NCBI GenBank assembly: GCA_035531675.1
Contig: DATKSL010000010.1
Location: forward strand, 62,001-126,000
Direction: 5' to 3'
Source: JAJPIG01 sp035531675
GTDB taxonomy: Bacteria; Desulfobacterota; Binatia; Binatales; Binataceae
Length of the DNA stretch: 64,000 nucleotides
This document shows positions 15,470-25,510 of this stretch, piece after piece. A program made the position numbers and the translations under genes. The notes beneath the pieces were generated by a model that made no database searches, was not told the DNA's origin, and saw only the letters and a list, made by a program, of their open reading frames with translations. Numbering within the stretch: the first letter of the stretch is position 1; every line of letters starts with the position of its first letter.

Positions 15470-18115
15470 CTAGCCCAGCGCGTCGGCGACCGCCGCGAGC
15501 GCTTCGTCGAGCTTACCCGGATCGCGTCCGCCGGCCTGCGCGAAGTCGGGACGCCCGCCGCCCGAGCCGCCGACGATCGGCGCGATTTTTTTGATTATAT
15601 CGCCCGCTTTGATTCGACCAGCGAGGTCTGGTGTGACGGCGACGATCAGCGCGACCTTGCCGTCGAGCTCCGAGCCGATCGCGACCACCGCCGAGCGATG
15701 CTTCTGGCGCAGCCGATCCGCCATCTCGCGCAGCGCGCCGGCTTCGACTCCCGTCACCTTGCGCGTTACCAGCGTGATGCCGTTATGCTCGCGTATCGTC
15801 TCCGCCTCGCCGACGCCGCTGCCGTCGCCGGCGACCAGCTTCTGTTCGAGCGCGCGCAGTTTCTTCTCCAGCTCGCGCTCGCGGGCGATCAGGCGCTGGA
15901 CGCGTTCGAGCGCCGCCTCGTCGCGGCCGCCGAGATGGTCGCCGAGCTCGGCCAGCAGCCGTTCGCGGCGGCGGATATTCTCGATCGCGCCCTGCCCGGT
16001 GAGCGCCTCGATTCGCCGCACGCCGGCGCCCACCGCCGATTCCGCTTCGAGCTTGAAAATTCCGACGTCGCCGGTGCGCCCGGTATGGGTGCCGCCGCAC
16101 AGCTCGATCGAGAAATCGCCCATCCGCACCACCCGCACCCGGTCGCCGTACTTGTCGCCGAAAAACGCCAGCGCGCCCGCCTTGAGCGCCGCGTCGTAGG
16201 CCATCTCCTCGGTCGTAACGGTGGCGTTCTCGCGAATCCGCGCGTTGACCTCCTCTTCGATCGTCACCAGGTCGCCCTCGGCGACGCGCCCCTGATGGGC
16301 GAAATCGAAGCGCAGCCGCGCCGGCTCGACCAGCGAGCCGGCCTGATGGACGCTCTCGCCCAGGACTTCGCGCAGCGCGTAATGCAGGATATGAGTCGCC
16401 GAATGATTCAGCATCGCAGCGGTGCGCCGCGCGCGATCGACCTTCAACGTGACGCGATGACCGGCGGCGAATTCGGCGGGATCGCCGCGCAACAGCCGCC
16501 CGAGATGCACGATCGCGCCATCATGCTTGCGAGTATCGGTCACCTCGAACAGCGCGCCGCTACTGCTCTCGATAACGCCGCGATCGCCGACCTGGCCGCC
16601 GCCCTCGGGATAGAAGGGCGTTTCGGCGGCGACAATCGCGAGTCCGTCGCCATCGTTGGCGCGGCTCGCGACGATTTCCGCTTCAGCCTCGAAGCGATCG
16701 TGGCCGATGAAGCGCGAGGCGGTTCCGGCCTCGAGAATCAGCTCGGGCGCGCCGCCGTCGGCTTTGCGAGCGGCGCGGCCGCGTTCGCGCTGCTCGTCCA
16801 TCAACCGCTCGAACCCGGCCACGTCAACCTCGATTCCTTCGTCGCGCAGGATGTCCTGCGTCAGATCGAGCGGGAAGCCGTAGGTGTCGTGGAGTTGAAA
16901 TGCGGCCTCGCCGGGAAATCTCTTGCTCTTTATTCTCGCCAGACGTTCCCGCCATTCATCGATTAGTTGCAGTCCGCGATCCAGCGTTTCACCAAAACGA
17001 ATTTCCTCTTGTTGGACCTCTAACCCGATTCGACTCTGTTCGGATTCCAATTCGGGGTACGCGCCCTTCATCACATCCACTACCGCTGCTGCGGCAATTG
17101 TGAGGAATCCCTGCTTCGCGCCCAGTTTCCGGCCATGACGCACGGCGCGGCGAATCAGCCTGCGCAACACGTACCCGCGGTCGGAGTTACCCGGAACGAC
17201 GCCGTCGGCTATCAGAAATGTTGCGGCACGGGCATGATCGCCTATCGCCCGGTAGGAAATATCGTTCGCCGCTGACGCTCCGTAAATCGGCACTGTAACG
17301 AGTTTCTCAACCGCGCCAATAATCTTTGCAAAGACATCGATTTCGTAATTGCCCAGCAGCTTGCCGGTCTCGATGCTCTGCAGTACGGACGCGACGCGCT
17401 CCAGGCCCGTGCCCGTATCGACGTGCTTCATCGGCAGCGGCGTCAGCTTGCCCGCCGCGTCGCGGTCGTACTGGATAAAAACCAGGTTCGCGAGCTCGAT
17501 AAACCGGGAACATCCCTCCCGGTTAACAGCGCATGGCTTGCTGGGATGGCTCTTGCCGTCGCACGCGGTCTCGCCGCGATCTATGTGGATCTCGGAGCAC
17601 GGGCCGCACGGCCCGGTCTCGCCCATCTCCCAGAAATTGTCCTTCTCGCCGCACCGCAGGACGCGCTCGGCAGGCAGGTAGCCGAGTTCGAGCCAGGCGT
17701 CGCGTGCCTCGTCGTCATCCTTGTAGACCGTGGCCCACAATCGGTCGACGGGAATTCCCCACACGCGCGTGATTAATTCCCAATGGAACTCGATCGCCGC
17801 GCGCTTGTAGTAGTCGCCGAACGACCAGTTCCCGAGCATCTCGAAGAACGTATGGTGGTAGCTGTCGCGGCCGACCGCCTCCAAATCGTTATGCTTGCCC
17901 GAAATCCGCAGGCACTTCTGACAATCGGCGACGCGCCGCTCGGCCGGCGTCCGCAGGCCGAGGAAATAATCCTTGAACGGGACCATCCCGGCGTTGGTGA
18001 AGAGCAGGGTCGGATCGCCTTTGGGGATAAGCGAGGCGGAGGGGACGATCGCGTGCCCCCGCTCGCGAAAGAAATCCAGAAACGATTGTCGGATCTTGTC
18101 CGTGGTCCAGCGCAT
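15470..18115 (-). CDS. alaS: Alanyl-tRNA synthetase
   Basis: Charges tRNA-Ala. The 881 residues have the full layout: class II catalytic core from the N terminus (MRWTTDKIRQSFLDFFRERG...), the editing domain with zinc-binding HSATHILH near 570 and CGGTHTGRTGD near 673, a coiled coil near 725-755 and the C-Ala domain ending GGSGGGRPDFAQAGGRDPG. Bases about 16900-17350 are clearly less GC-rich, with A/T-ending codons, than the rest of the gene, which suggests a recombined segment. About 110 bases separate its stop from the 5' end of the phoH frame. Confidence 0.95.
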   Translation of the reverse strand: MRWTTDKIRQSFLDFFRERGHAIVPSASLIPKGDPTLLFTNAGMVPFKDYFLGLRTPAERRVADCQKCLRISGKHNDLEAVGRDSYHHTFFEMLGNWSFGDYYKRAAIEFHWELITRVWGIPVDRLWATVYKDDDEARDAWLELGYLPAERVLRCGEKDNFWEMGETGPCGPCSEIHIDRGETACDGKSHPSKPCAVNREGCSRFIELANLVFIQYDRDAAGKLTPLPMKHVDTGTGLERVASVLQSIETGKLLGNYEIDVFAKIIGAVEKLVTVPIYGASAANDISYRAIGDHARAATFLIADGVVPGNSDRGYVLRRLIRRAVRHGRKLGAKQGFLTIAAAAVVDVMKGAYPELESEQSRIGLEVQQEEIRFGETLDRGLQLIDEWRERLARIKSKRFPGEAAFQLHDTYGFPLDLTQDILRDEGIEVDVAGFERLMDEQRERGRAARKADGGAPELILEAGTASRFIGHDRFEAEAEIVASRANDGDGLAIVAAETPFYPEGGGQVGDRGVIESSSGALFEVTDTRKHDGAIVHLGRLLRGDPAEFAAGHRVTLKVDRARRTAAMLNHSATHILHYALREVLGESVHQAGSLVEPARLRFDFAHQGRVAEGDLVTIEEEVNARIRENATVTTEEMAYDAALKAGALAFFGDKYGDRVRVVRMGDFSIELCGGTHTGRTGDVGIFKLEAESAVGAGVRRIEALTGQGAIENIRRRERLLAELGDHLGGRDEAALERVQRLIARERELEKKLRALEQKLVAGDGSGVGEAETIREHNGITLVTRKVTGVEAGALREMADRLRQKHRSAVVAIGSELDGKVALIVAVTPDLAGRIKAGDIIKKIAPIVGGSGGGRPDFAQAGGRDPGKLDEALAAVADALG

Positions 18116-18160
18116 CGTGGCCTATTCTAATCCAAAGCTTCCGGCGGAAAACACACCGCG

Positions 18161-18318
18161 CTGGATGCGATGAAGGTCGAGTACCAGGCGATCCACGGCT
18201 GCGGGACCTTCGCGGGCATCAGCGCCGTCGATCCGGATATCGCGTGCCGGATAGCGCGTGGCGCAAGCTCGGCTCGCTGGTCGAAGGCGCGAGAATCGCG
18301 AGCCAGGAGTTATGGTAG
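18161..18318 (+). pseudogene. Short degraded coding fragment
   Basis: In one frame from 18170 the sequence reads MKVEYQAIHGCGTFAGIS..., and after a shift near 18245 another frame continues as DSAWRKLGSLVEGARIASQ to a TAG at 18316-18318. Both parts look like protein and together suggest the C-terminal end of a gene with a one- or two-base indel. The family is not recognised. It stands between alaS and recA, antisense to both. Confidence 0.4.
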
Positions 18319-18338
18319 GGCCCGGTAGCTAGCGGATT

Positions 18339-18433
18339 GTCATTCTGAGCGCAGCGAAGAATCCCGAAAGTACGCGAGAGCTTCATCCGGCGCAATCCGG
18401 GATTCCTCGCTCCGCGGACTGCGCTCGCAATGG
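18339..18433. repeat. Dispersed palindromic repeat (CATTCTGAGCGCAGCGAAGAATC family)
   Basis: The left part contains CATTCTGAGCGCAGCGAAGA and the right part its imperfect complement (GGGATTCCTCGC ... GCGCTCGCAATGG). Elements with this sequence are scattered through many environmental bacterial genomes as small non-coding palindromic repeats. It sits between recA and alaS and may end or stabilise the recA transcript. No coding function is likely. Confidence 0.75.
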
Positions 18434-18465
18434 CGAGCGCGACGGATGCCTGCGCGGGGCGACCC

Positions 18466-19539
<1,074 letters not shown>

Positions 19540-19599
19540 CGCACGCTCCCGCCGCCGCAATTACTGCGCGCATCTTGCCATAAACCCGGCCTAATATCG

Positions 19600-20199
19600 C
19601 TAGCCCCGCAGCGGCGCTCCGAAACCGCATGCCGCCAGCGCCTGGTAGCTCGAACCCTCGGGCGCGAGCCGGCTACGGTAGAGCGTCATCGCGCGCGCCT
19701 CGATGGTGCCGAAATCGCGATCGGCGCAACCCTCGAAGGCGCTGCGCACGGCCCGGAAGCGATGCGGCTCGCGCACCCGGGCGATGGTGAGATGGGGTGC
19801 GAAGGGGCGTCGCTCGGGGTCGAAGCCGGCGGCCACCGCCGCGGTCTCGACCCGGCCCGCCAGCGCTATCAGCGCGGCGCTTTCCAGCCCGATCCAGAGC
19901 ACGCGCGGGCGATCGAGGCCCGGAAAGGCGCCGGTTCCATGGAGCCTGACGACGAACGGCGCGATGGTGGCAGCGATTTTTTCGAGCTCCTCGACCAGCC
20001 GCGGGAGGCGGAGCGAATCGACCGCGTCGCCGAGAAAGCGCAGCGTCAGATGGAGCCGCGCGCCGCCGACCCAGTTGATAGCGTCGTGCGGAGTTCGCAA
20101 CTCGGCGGTGAGCCGATCGACCGCGCCCGCGACCTCGTCGTTCACGTCGAGCGCGATAAAGGCGCGAATCCGCGCCGGCAGCTCATCGAGCGCTGCCAT
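19600..20199 (-). CDS. thpR: RNA 2',3'-cyclic phosphodiesterase
   Basis: A 2H phosphoesterase (LigT family) that opens 2',3'-cyclic phosphates on RNA ends. The 199-residue protein has both HxTx motifs, LHLTLRFLG near 47 and PHLTIARV near 136, and starts RIRAFIALDV as typical members do. It overlaps the upstream DUF3108 gene by 17 bases and precedes recA, an order common in proteobacteria-like genomes. Confidence 0.92.
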   Translation of the reverse strand: MAALDELPARIRAFIALDVNDEVAGAVDRLTAELRTPHDAINWVGGARLHLTLRFLGDAVDSLRLPRLVEELEKIAATIAPFVVRLHGTGAFPGLDRPRVLWIGLESAALIALAGRVETAAVAAGFDPERRPFAPHLTIARVREPHRFRAVRSAFEGCADRDFGTIEARAMTLYRSRLAPEGSSYQALAACGFGAPLRG

Positions 20200-21112
20200 C
20201 GCTCTTCCCCGCGGCAGCAGCCGGTGGATTCTCGACCTTGATGAGTTCGATCCGGACGGTGCCGAAGAAAGTTGCCGATTCGATCCGCAGCGGCAGCTTG
20301 CGGGCGTCGTCAGAGATCCAGATCGTGGTTGCGGTCGCCTCGCCGCGCATCTTGCTGTCGCTCATGTAAACCACCCCCGGTTCGATCCGCAGCGCGTCGA
20401 CCGGGCCGAGCACGGTCTGGAGCCGCTCGCGCCCGGCGACCGTGAAGCTCAACACGTAGCGATTGGTGGCGCTGAAAAGATCGAGCACCAGCTTGTCGCC
20501 GACCTTGAGCGGCTGCGACAGCGCCAGCGCGGCCCCCGACATCATGCCCCAGGGATTGGTGGCGCGGAAACGTTTGTACAGGATGCCGCGCGGCCCCGTC
20601 TTGCGGATCGTGACCAGCTCCTGGGCGTGGTCGAAAGTTACCTGGTAGTCGTCGTGACGATGCCTTTCGCGCTGGCGGATGATCATCTCGCGCGGCTGCA
20701 ACGAACCGTCGTCGAAGCGCTCCTTCAGGTAGTCGCGCATCTTGTAGAACACGTCGACCGCCTTGTCGGTGCTGATGGTCGCCTCGGCGACCCAGATGGT
20801 CCGATTGCGGGGCGCCCGACGCAGCTCGATTTGCGCCTGCGCCGCCGGTATCCCGAGCCATGAAGCCTCATAGGTCAGTCGTTCACCGTTGCGAAACGGC
20901 ATCGGACCCGGCCGGTAGGTCGGCAGCTCGATGCGCCGCGGCAGCGCGCGGATTTTCGGCGCACGGACCGGATCGGCGGCGCCGCCCTGCCGCGCCGGAG
21001 CCGGCGGCGGGAATATCAGCAACGCCAGCGCTATCAGCAGCGCGATCGCGCCTTCGATCAATGCTCGCCGGGGCGTCTGCCGGATGCTTGCAATAGAGTC
21101 CACTTTAGCCAA
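20183..21112 (-). CDS. DUF3108 envelope protein
   Basis: A 309-residue protein with one N-terminal membrane anchor or signal (residues about 17-37, GAIALLIALALLIFPPPA) and a periplasmic domain of the DUF3108 type (FRNGERLTYEASWLGIPAAQA, then VFYKMRDYLKERFDDGSLQPREM, later GVVYMSD and TTIWISDDARKLPLRIES). The family is found in outer-membrane or cell-surface contexts, but its function is not established. The start is TTG at 21112 or GTG at 21103. Its 5' end is only 31 bases from the divergent HEAT-repeat gene, so the two share a promoter region. Confidence 0.82.
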   Translation of the reverse strand: MAKVDSIASIRQTPRRALIEGAIALLIALALLIFPPPAPARQGGAADPVRAPKIRALPRRIELPTYRPGPMPFRNGERLTYEASWLGIPAAQAQIELRRAPRNRTIWVAEATISTDKAVDVFYKMRDYLKERFDDGSLQPREMIIRQRERHRHDDYQVTFDHAQELVTIRKTGPRGILYKRFRATNPWGMMSGAALALSQPLKVGDKLVLDLFSATNRYVLSFTVAGRERLQTVLGPVDALRIEPGVVYMSDSKMRGEATATTIWISDDARKLPLRIESATFFGTVRIELIKVENPPAAAAGKSDGSAR

Positions 21113-21143
21113 TCATTTTGACCGAACTGCGGAGGGTCTGGAA

Positions 21144-21902
21144 ATGTTTTACACGCGCTGGATTTTGGCGCTATCCGCTATTTTAGCGCTGATAGCCGTG
21201 CCGTGGCCCGCCTTGGCGCAAATGGGCGGCATGGGCGGCATGAGCGATGTCTTCGGGCAGGCCATGCGCAGCACCCAGCAGGGACCCAAGGCCAAGACCC
21301 CGGCGGACGCGATTTCGGATGCCCAGAAGAAGCTCGATGACGTCGACCCGCGCGTACGGGTCGCGGCGCTCGACGAACTGGCGGGCGTCAATAATGCCGA
21401 GGCCAACGCCATCCTGATGCGGGGGATGAGCGACAACGACCTGCGCGTCAAGGTCAAGGCGATCGATCTGCTCGGTATCCATCAGTTCAAGGACGCGGTG
21501 CCGATGATGTCGCAGGAATTGTTCCTGCGTGATACCCCCGACGTCGTAAAGCTGCACCTAGTCGCCGCGCTCGGTGAAATCGGCGCCCAGTCCGGGATGC
21601 TGCCGGTGTTGACCTTTCTACAGACCCAGACCAATGAGCGCGCGCGCGGCACGGCAGTGTTCGCGCTCGGCGAAATCGGCAATCCCAAGGCGATCGACCT
21701 GCTCACCCAGATTGTCGGCAGTGACAAGAGCCCGATGGTGCGCAAGCTCGCCCAGGAGGCGCTGGCCAAGATCGATGGCGAGCTGCCCAGCGTTCACAGC
21801 GAGGAAGTTGCGGCCCAGCGCAACAAGGAGCACGAACCGACCTACGATCGGCTGGCGAAACTCCGCGCCATGGATGAGAAGCTCCAGGCCGAGAACTGGT
21901 AA
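21144..21902 (+). CDS. Secreted HEAT-repeat protein
   Basis: A 252-residue protein with a signal peptide (MFYTRWILALSAILALIAVPWPALAQ), a Gly/Met-rich linker (GGMGGM) and about four HEAT/PBS-type helical repeats between residues 60 and 220 (for example RVRVAALDELAGVNNAEANA and ERARGTAVFALGEIGNPKA). Such folds are scaffolds for protein contacts in the periplasm; no catalytic site is seen. The ATG at 21144 is chosen because GGAGGG lies upstream and the signal peptide then starts properly. Confidence 0.85.
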   Translation: MFYTRWILALSAILALIAVPWPALAQMGGMGGMSDVFGQAMRSTQQGPKAKTPADAISDAQKKLDDVDPRVRVAALDELAGVNNAEANAILMRGMSDNDLRVKVKAIDLLGIHQFKDAVPMMSQELFLRDTPDVVKLHLVAALGEIGAQSGMLPVLTFLQTQTNERARGTAVFALGEIGNPKAIDLLTQIVGSDKSPMVRKLAQEALAKIDGELPSVHSEEVAAQRNKEHEPTYDRLAKLRAMDEKLQAENW

Positions 21903-21953
21903 GCCGCCCGATTCGATAGACCCTCCGATGGCGCCGCGGCGGCTGGCCGCGGC

Positions 21954-23240
21954 TCAGATTCGCAGCAATCCGCTGGTATTGCCTGACGGCGCCGGGCGCG
22001 CCGGGAAGACCCGCTCGATTTGCGCCGCGCCCAGACCCAGATGCGCGGCCAGCACGGTCGCGATCGGCTCGCGAAAATCGGTGGTGACTGCGAGATCGCG
22101 TCCCTGGTAGAGGCTGGCGGTGGCGAGTCCCGGCCAGCGCCCGTAAATCTTTTTGCCGCGCACCGCCCCGCCCATCACCCACATCACGTTCCCGTGGCCA
22201 TGGTCGGAGCCGCCGTTGCCGTTCTGATGGACGGTGCGGCCGAACTCCGAAATCACCAGCATCACGGTTTCCGACCAGGCGGAGCCGAGCGCGCGCTGAA
22301 AATCCGCCAGACCCTGCGCGAGCGGCCGCAGATGGTTGGCGAGCTGACCGCGGGCGCCGCCCTGGTTGACGTGCGTGTCCCATCCTCCGAGCGCGAGGAA
22401 CGCCAGCCGGATACTGGGGTCGCGCTGGATTAGATGGGCCAGGCGGGCCGTATCGCCGCCGAAGCCGGCTGGTCCGGGCGCGCCGCCGCTGGCAGCCGTC
22501 ATGTCCGCTTCGAGATCGGCCATCAGCTTGGCGCGCGCCGTCCGCCCCTCGCGATAGGCGCGGCTGAGTGCATCGTCGCCGCTATAGAGGCGATCGAACG
22601 CGCTCTCGATCACGGGCCGGTCCAGCGGCATCGGACGCGCCGCCGCTCGTCCCAGTGGCAGATTCGCCACCGGCATTTTGCCCGACAGGATTCGCGGCAC
22701 GGTCGGCCCGATACTGAGCGCCTCGGTCGGCTGATGGGCTCCCGGCATCGACGCCAGCACCCGGTTCATCCAGCCGTCGGCGGTGCGTTTGACCCCGGGC
22801 GTGCCGCTTTCCATGTAATCCTGGGCGTCGAAATGGGAGCGGGTCGGATCGGGCGAGCCGCAGGCGTGGACGAAGGCGAGGGTGCCCTCGTTCCACAGCG
22901 GTGCGATTGGGGCGAGCGCCGGATGGAGCCCGAAGAAGCCGTCGAGGTTGACCAGCGCGCCGTCGCCGCCGGCGCGCGCGATCGCGATGGTCGGGCGGCG
23001 GTCGTAGTAGGCCGGCTCGCCATGCGGCGCCACCACGTTGAGCCCGTCGACCGCGCCGCGCAGGAAGACCACGATCAAACGGCGGCGATTACCGTCGCTC
23101 GCGACCGCGCGCGCGGCCCATCCCGCGGGTCCGATCGCCACTACCCCGGCCGCGCCCAGGATTGCGGCCCGTCGCAAGAATTCGCGCCGGCTGACGATCC
23201 CGTCCGCCGCTTTGCAACAATCTTCGCCTCGAGGTGCCAT
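21954..23240 (-). CDS. DUF1501 domain protein, Tat-exported
   Basis: A 428-residue protein of the DUF1501 family (sulfatase-like fold, function unproven). The N terminus has a twin-arginine signal (SRREFLRRAAILGAAG), then RRRLIVVFLRGAVDGLNVVAP, the conserved DGFFGLHPALAPI, RSHFDAQDYMESG and the C-terminal VISEFGRTVHQNGNGGSDHG with candidate metal ligands. The ATG at 23240 is favoured over longer in-frame starts because it places the Tat signal at the N terminus. It lies 17 bases after the DUF1800 gene, its usual partner. Confidence 0.9.
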   Translation of the reverse strand: MAPRGEDCCKAADGIVSRREFLRRAAILGAAGVVAIGPAGWAARAVASDGNRRRLIVVFLRGAVDGLNVVAPHGEPAYYDRRPTIAIARAGGDGALVNLDGFFGLHPALAPIAPLWNEGTLAFVHACGSPDPTRSHFDAQDYMESGTPGVKRTADGWMNRVLASMPGAHQPTEALSIGPTVPRILSGKMPVANLPLGRAAARPMPLDRPVIESAFDRLYSGDDALSRAYREGRTARAKLMADLEADMTAASGGAPGPAGFGGDTARLAHLIQRDPSIRLAFLALGGWDTHVNQGGARGQLANHLRPLAQGLADFQRALGSAWSETVMLVISEFGRTVHQNGNGGSDHGHGNVMWVMGGAVRGKKIYGRWPGLATASLYQGRDLAVTTDFREPIATVLAAHLGLGAAQIERVFPARPAPSGNTSGLLRI

Positions 23241-23257
23241 CGAATCGCGCTCCCGTC

Positions 23258-24802
23258 TCAACGCGTCATGAATTCCGGGCTGCCCAGGATGAGCGCCGCG
23301 CGCAGTTGCGGCGGCGCCGCCATCACCGCCGCCGTGGTGCGGCCGGACAGCTCCGAGCCGAAGGCGGCGGCGATCATCGAGGGGTCCAAAGGCGACGCCT
23401 TCCAGCCGGCCTTGCCGGGCCGGGCGACCGGCATCGTCACCCGATGATCTCCCGTAGCCAGCGGATTCGGCTCGGCGGTCTCCTCGAAATCCGGCGCCTG
23501 CAGCGGCATATGGCCCGAGCCCAGCGCGGTGGCGAAGCTCAACCGCATCATCATGCCGTCCGGGTTGAGCCACGCCTCCTCGGTCTGGCTGTAGCCATCG
23601 GGCGTCTGGCGGCCATACAGCGGCATCCCCAGCTGCTGCATCCATCCGGCCAGCGGGCGAAAGTTCGTGACCTCGACGCCGCTCAGGCGCGCGGCCGAAA
23701 GCACGTACTCGTATGGCGTTTTGAACTTGCGCGCGCGGTAGCGCTGGTCCCAGAACTCGGCGCTGGTGAAGAGCGTGGCCAGCACTTCGCGGATGTGGCC
23801 GTCGGTTTCGAGATAACGCCGCGCCATCCGATCGACCAGCGCGCCCGGCGGCGCATCGGCGACGAAATACTGCGCGAGCTCATAGCTCAGGTGATGAGCG
23901 GTCGCGGGATGGCGCGCGAGCATATCGAGCGCCTGCTCGCCCGCGCCGATTCCCGAGCCCGCGATGCGCTGGCCGAGGAAAACCTGGCTGGCGAAGTCAT
24001 GGCGGCGCGGGTCGAAGAAAAAGCCGTCGGCGTCGGTCACACCGCCCGCCCTGAGGATTCTGCGGCGTTGCCACGGCCTGAAGACCTCGCGGCGCACGAG
24101 GCCCCATCCGGTCAGGATATGCGCCAGCGCGATTACGTCGTGCTGGGTATAGCCGCCGTTGACGCCCAGCGTATGCAGCTCCATCAGCTCGCGCGCGTAG
24201 TTCTCATTGATCCCGTCGAAGCGCGGATTGCGCGCCTTGCCGGGCGCGCTGTTCTGCCAGTTGTCGAGGTAGAAGAGCATCGCCGGATGGCGGGCGGTTG
24301 CGCCGAGCAGGTCGCGAAAGCGGCCCATGGTATGTGGCCGGATCGCCTCCTGTTCGTAGGCGCCGACCCAGATCAGGTCGAGCCCCTTGCCGACGAAAAC
24401 GTTGAAGTGGTTGAACCAGAAGGCGGTCATCACCTCCTGGAGCTGGCGCGGTCCGTAGAGCGCGCGCAGGAGGCGCGCCTTCACCGCCTCCATCACCACC
24501 CGTCGCGCCTGCCGGCGCACCTCCTTGCGCGCTGCCGGGTCGCCCTTGGGCAGCTTTTTGAGCGGTTCGCGAAAGCGCATGAAGAGCTCGACCGGCGTCA
24601 TCCGCAGGGTTTCGAACGCAGCGACACGCGCGATCAGATCGTGCGGAATCGGAATCGATTCGGGGTCGAGCTGCTGATCGATATAACGTTCGGCGTCGAT
24701 CGCGCGTACCCGTTCGAGCTCGCCCGGGCGCGGTCCGAAAGCGACGCGATTGAGCGCGTGGAGCGGCCGCTCCGCGCGCGCCAGGTTGCCGGGAGGAATC
24801 AT
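23258..24802 (-). CDS. DUF1800 domain protein
   Basis: A 514-residue member of the DUF1800 family. Typical segments are HALNRVAFGPRPGELERV near the N terminus, VMTAFWFNHFNVF, NENYARELMELHTLGVNGGYTQ and a late TSAEFWDQRYRARKFKTPYEYVLSA. The DUF1800-DUF1501 pair is widespread in Planctomycetes, Proteobacteria and other lineages, and is believed to act in the cell envelope on an unknown polymer. No signal peptide is visible at this start, so export of this partner is uncertain. The region upstream is AT-rich and non-coding. Confidence 0.9.
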   Translation of the reverse strand: MIPPGNLARAERPLHALNRVAFGPRPGELERVRAIDAERYIDQQLDPESIPIPHDLIARVAAFETLRMTPVELFMRFREPLKKLPKGDPAARKEVRRQARRVVMEAVKARLLRALYGPRQLQEVMTAFWFNHFNVFVGKGLDLIWVGAYEQEAIRPHTMGRFRDLLGATARHPAMLFYLDNWQNSAPGKARNPRFDGINENYARELMELHTLGVNGGYTQHDVIALAHILTGWGLVRREVFRPWQRRRILRAGGVTDADGFFFDPRRHDFASQVFLGQRIAGSGIGAGEQALDMLARHPATAHHLSYELAQYFVADAPPGALVDRMARRYLETDGHIREVLATLFTSAEFWDQRYRARKFKTPYEYVLSAARLSGVEVTNFRPLAGWMQQLGMPLYGRQTPDGYSQTEEAWLNPDGMMMRLSFATALGSGHMPLQAPDFEETAEPNPLATGDHRVTMPVARPGKAGWKASPLDPSMIAAAFGSELSGRTTAAVMAAPPQLRAALILGSPEFMTR

Positions 24803-25510
24803 CGCTCCTCATAGACGACCGGCGAGCGGGCTTCGTTTACCGTCGATCAGGAACCTTCCCGGGGTAGAAGGTCGGAAAGCGATGACTCCCCGGGCCTGAG
24901 GTCCCCTCATCACAGAGACTTTATGCTGTGTTTTGTTGTGTTATTTAGTGTTTTGAACTTTCATGTTTTCTTGTGACATAAAACGCTATTTTTTGAGCCT
25001 CTTACACAAGATTAGAGTTAAAAAAAAGCAAAGAATTCGTTTATCTTGACTCCTGGAGTCGGGTTGACTAAGTATGGCTAAGTTAAGATGAGGAGGCGGG
25101 GTTATGGGTGGATGAGGCGAAATTAACTTAAACATAGCGAATATATGAATTTGAACTCCGCTCCTCTCTCAATCGACGCTGATACGCACCTGGCGTCAGG
25201 AGCCACCGGCCTGCGGCTCGAGAGCTTCAGGGAGAGGTCTCTACGGCGCGATCCGATAACTGCTTCATCCCCGCCAGGCGCCGCTCTTCAGATTTCGTAC
25301 GCGACCACAATCCAGGCTCAACGCTGCCGCGGCGCGCGAGCCATCGCTATCAACCTGAGCTTGATTTTCCGCGCCGCCGATCTGCTTCGCACAAGCGGCC
25401 GGAAAGGATCGCGAGAAATGGTGATGCGAAAGTCGGACAACCAACTTCAGGTATCCCGGCATTGGGCGCGGGGTCTCTGAAGCATTAGCAAGTATCGTCG
25501 GAGGGGTTCC
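24803..25510. other. AT-rich non-coding region
   Basis: About 700 bases between two divergent genes. Bases 24915-25140 are far richer in A and T than anything else in the window, with T-runs (TTTTGTTGTGTTATTTAGTG) and an A-run near 25019-25027. It holds a promoter candidate at 25046-25075 and no convincing gene. Composition suggests a regulatory or transferred region. Confidence 0.6.
25046..25075 (+). promoter_or_regulatory. Candidate sigma-70 promoter
   Basis: TTGACT (25046-25051), 17 bases, then TAAGTA/T (25069-25075), followed by AT-rich sequence with a second TTGACT at 25064. It could drive the Cys-rich secreted protein gene at 25511 with a long leader, or an uncharacterised RNA. Confidence 0.4.

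Noticed and set aside
20931..21143. N-terminal extension of the HEAT-repeat protein
   Set aside because: It would overlap the divergent DUF3108 gene and hide the signal peptide; GGAGGG and the ATG at 21144 are better.
25145..25480. 111-codon open frame in the AT-rich region
   Set aside because: The product has no recognisable pattern, no ribosome-binding site and mixed composition; more likely non-coding.
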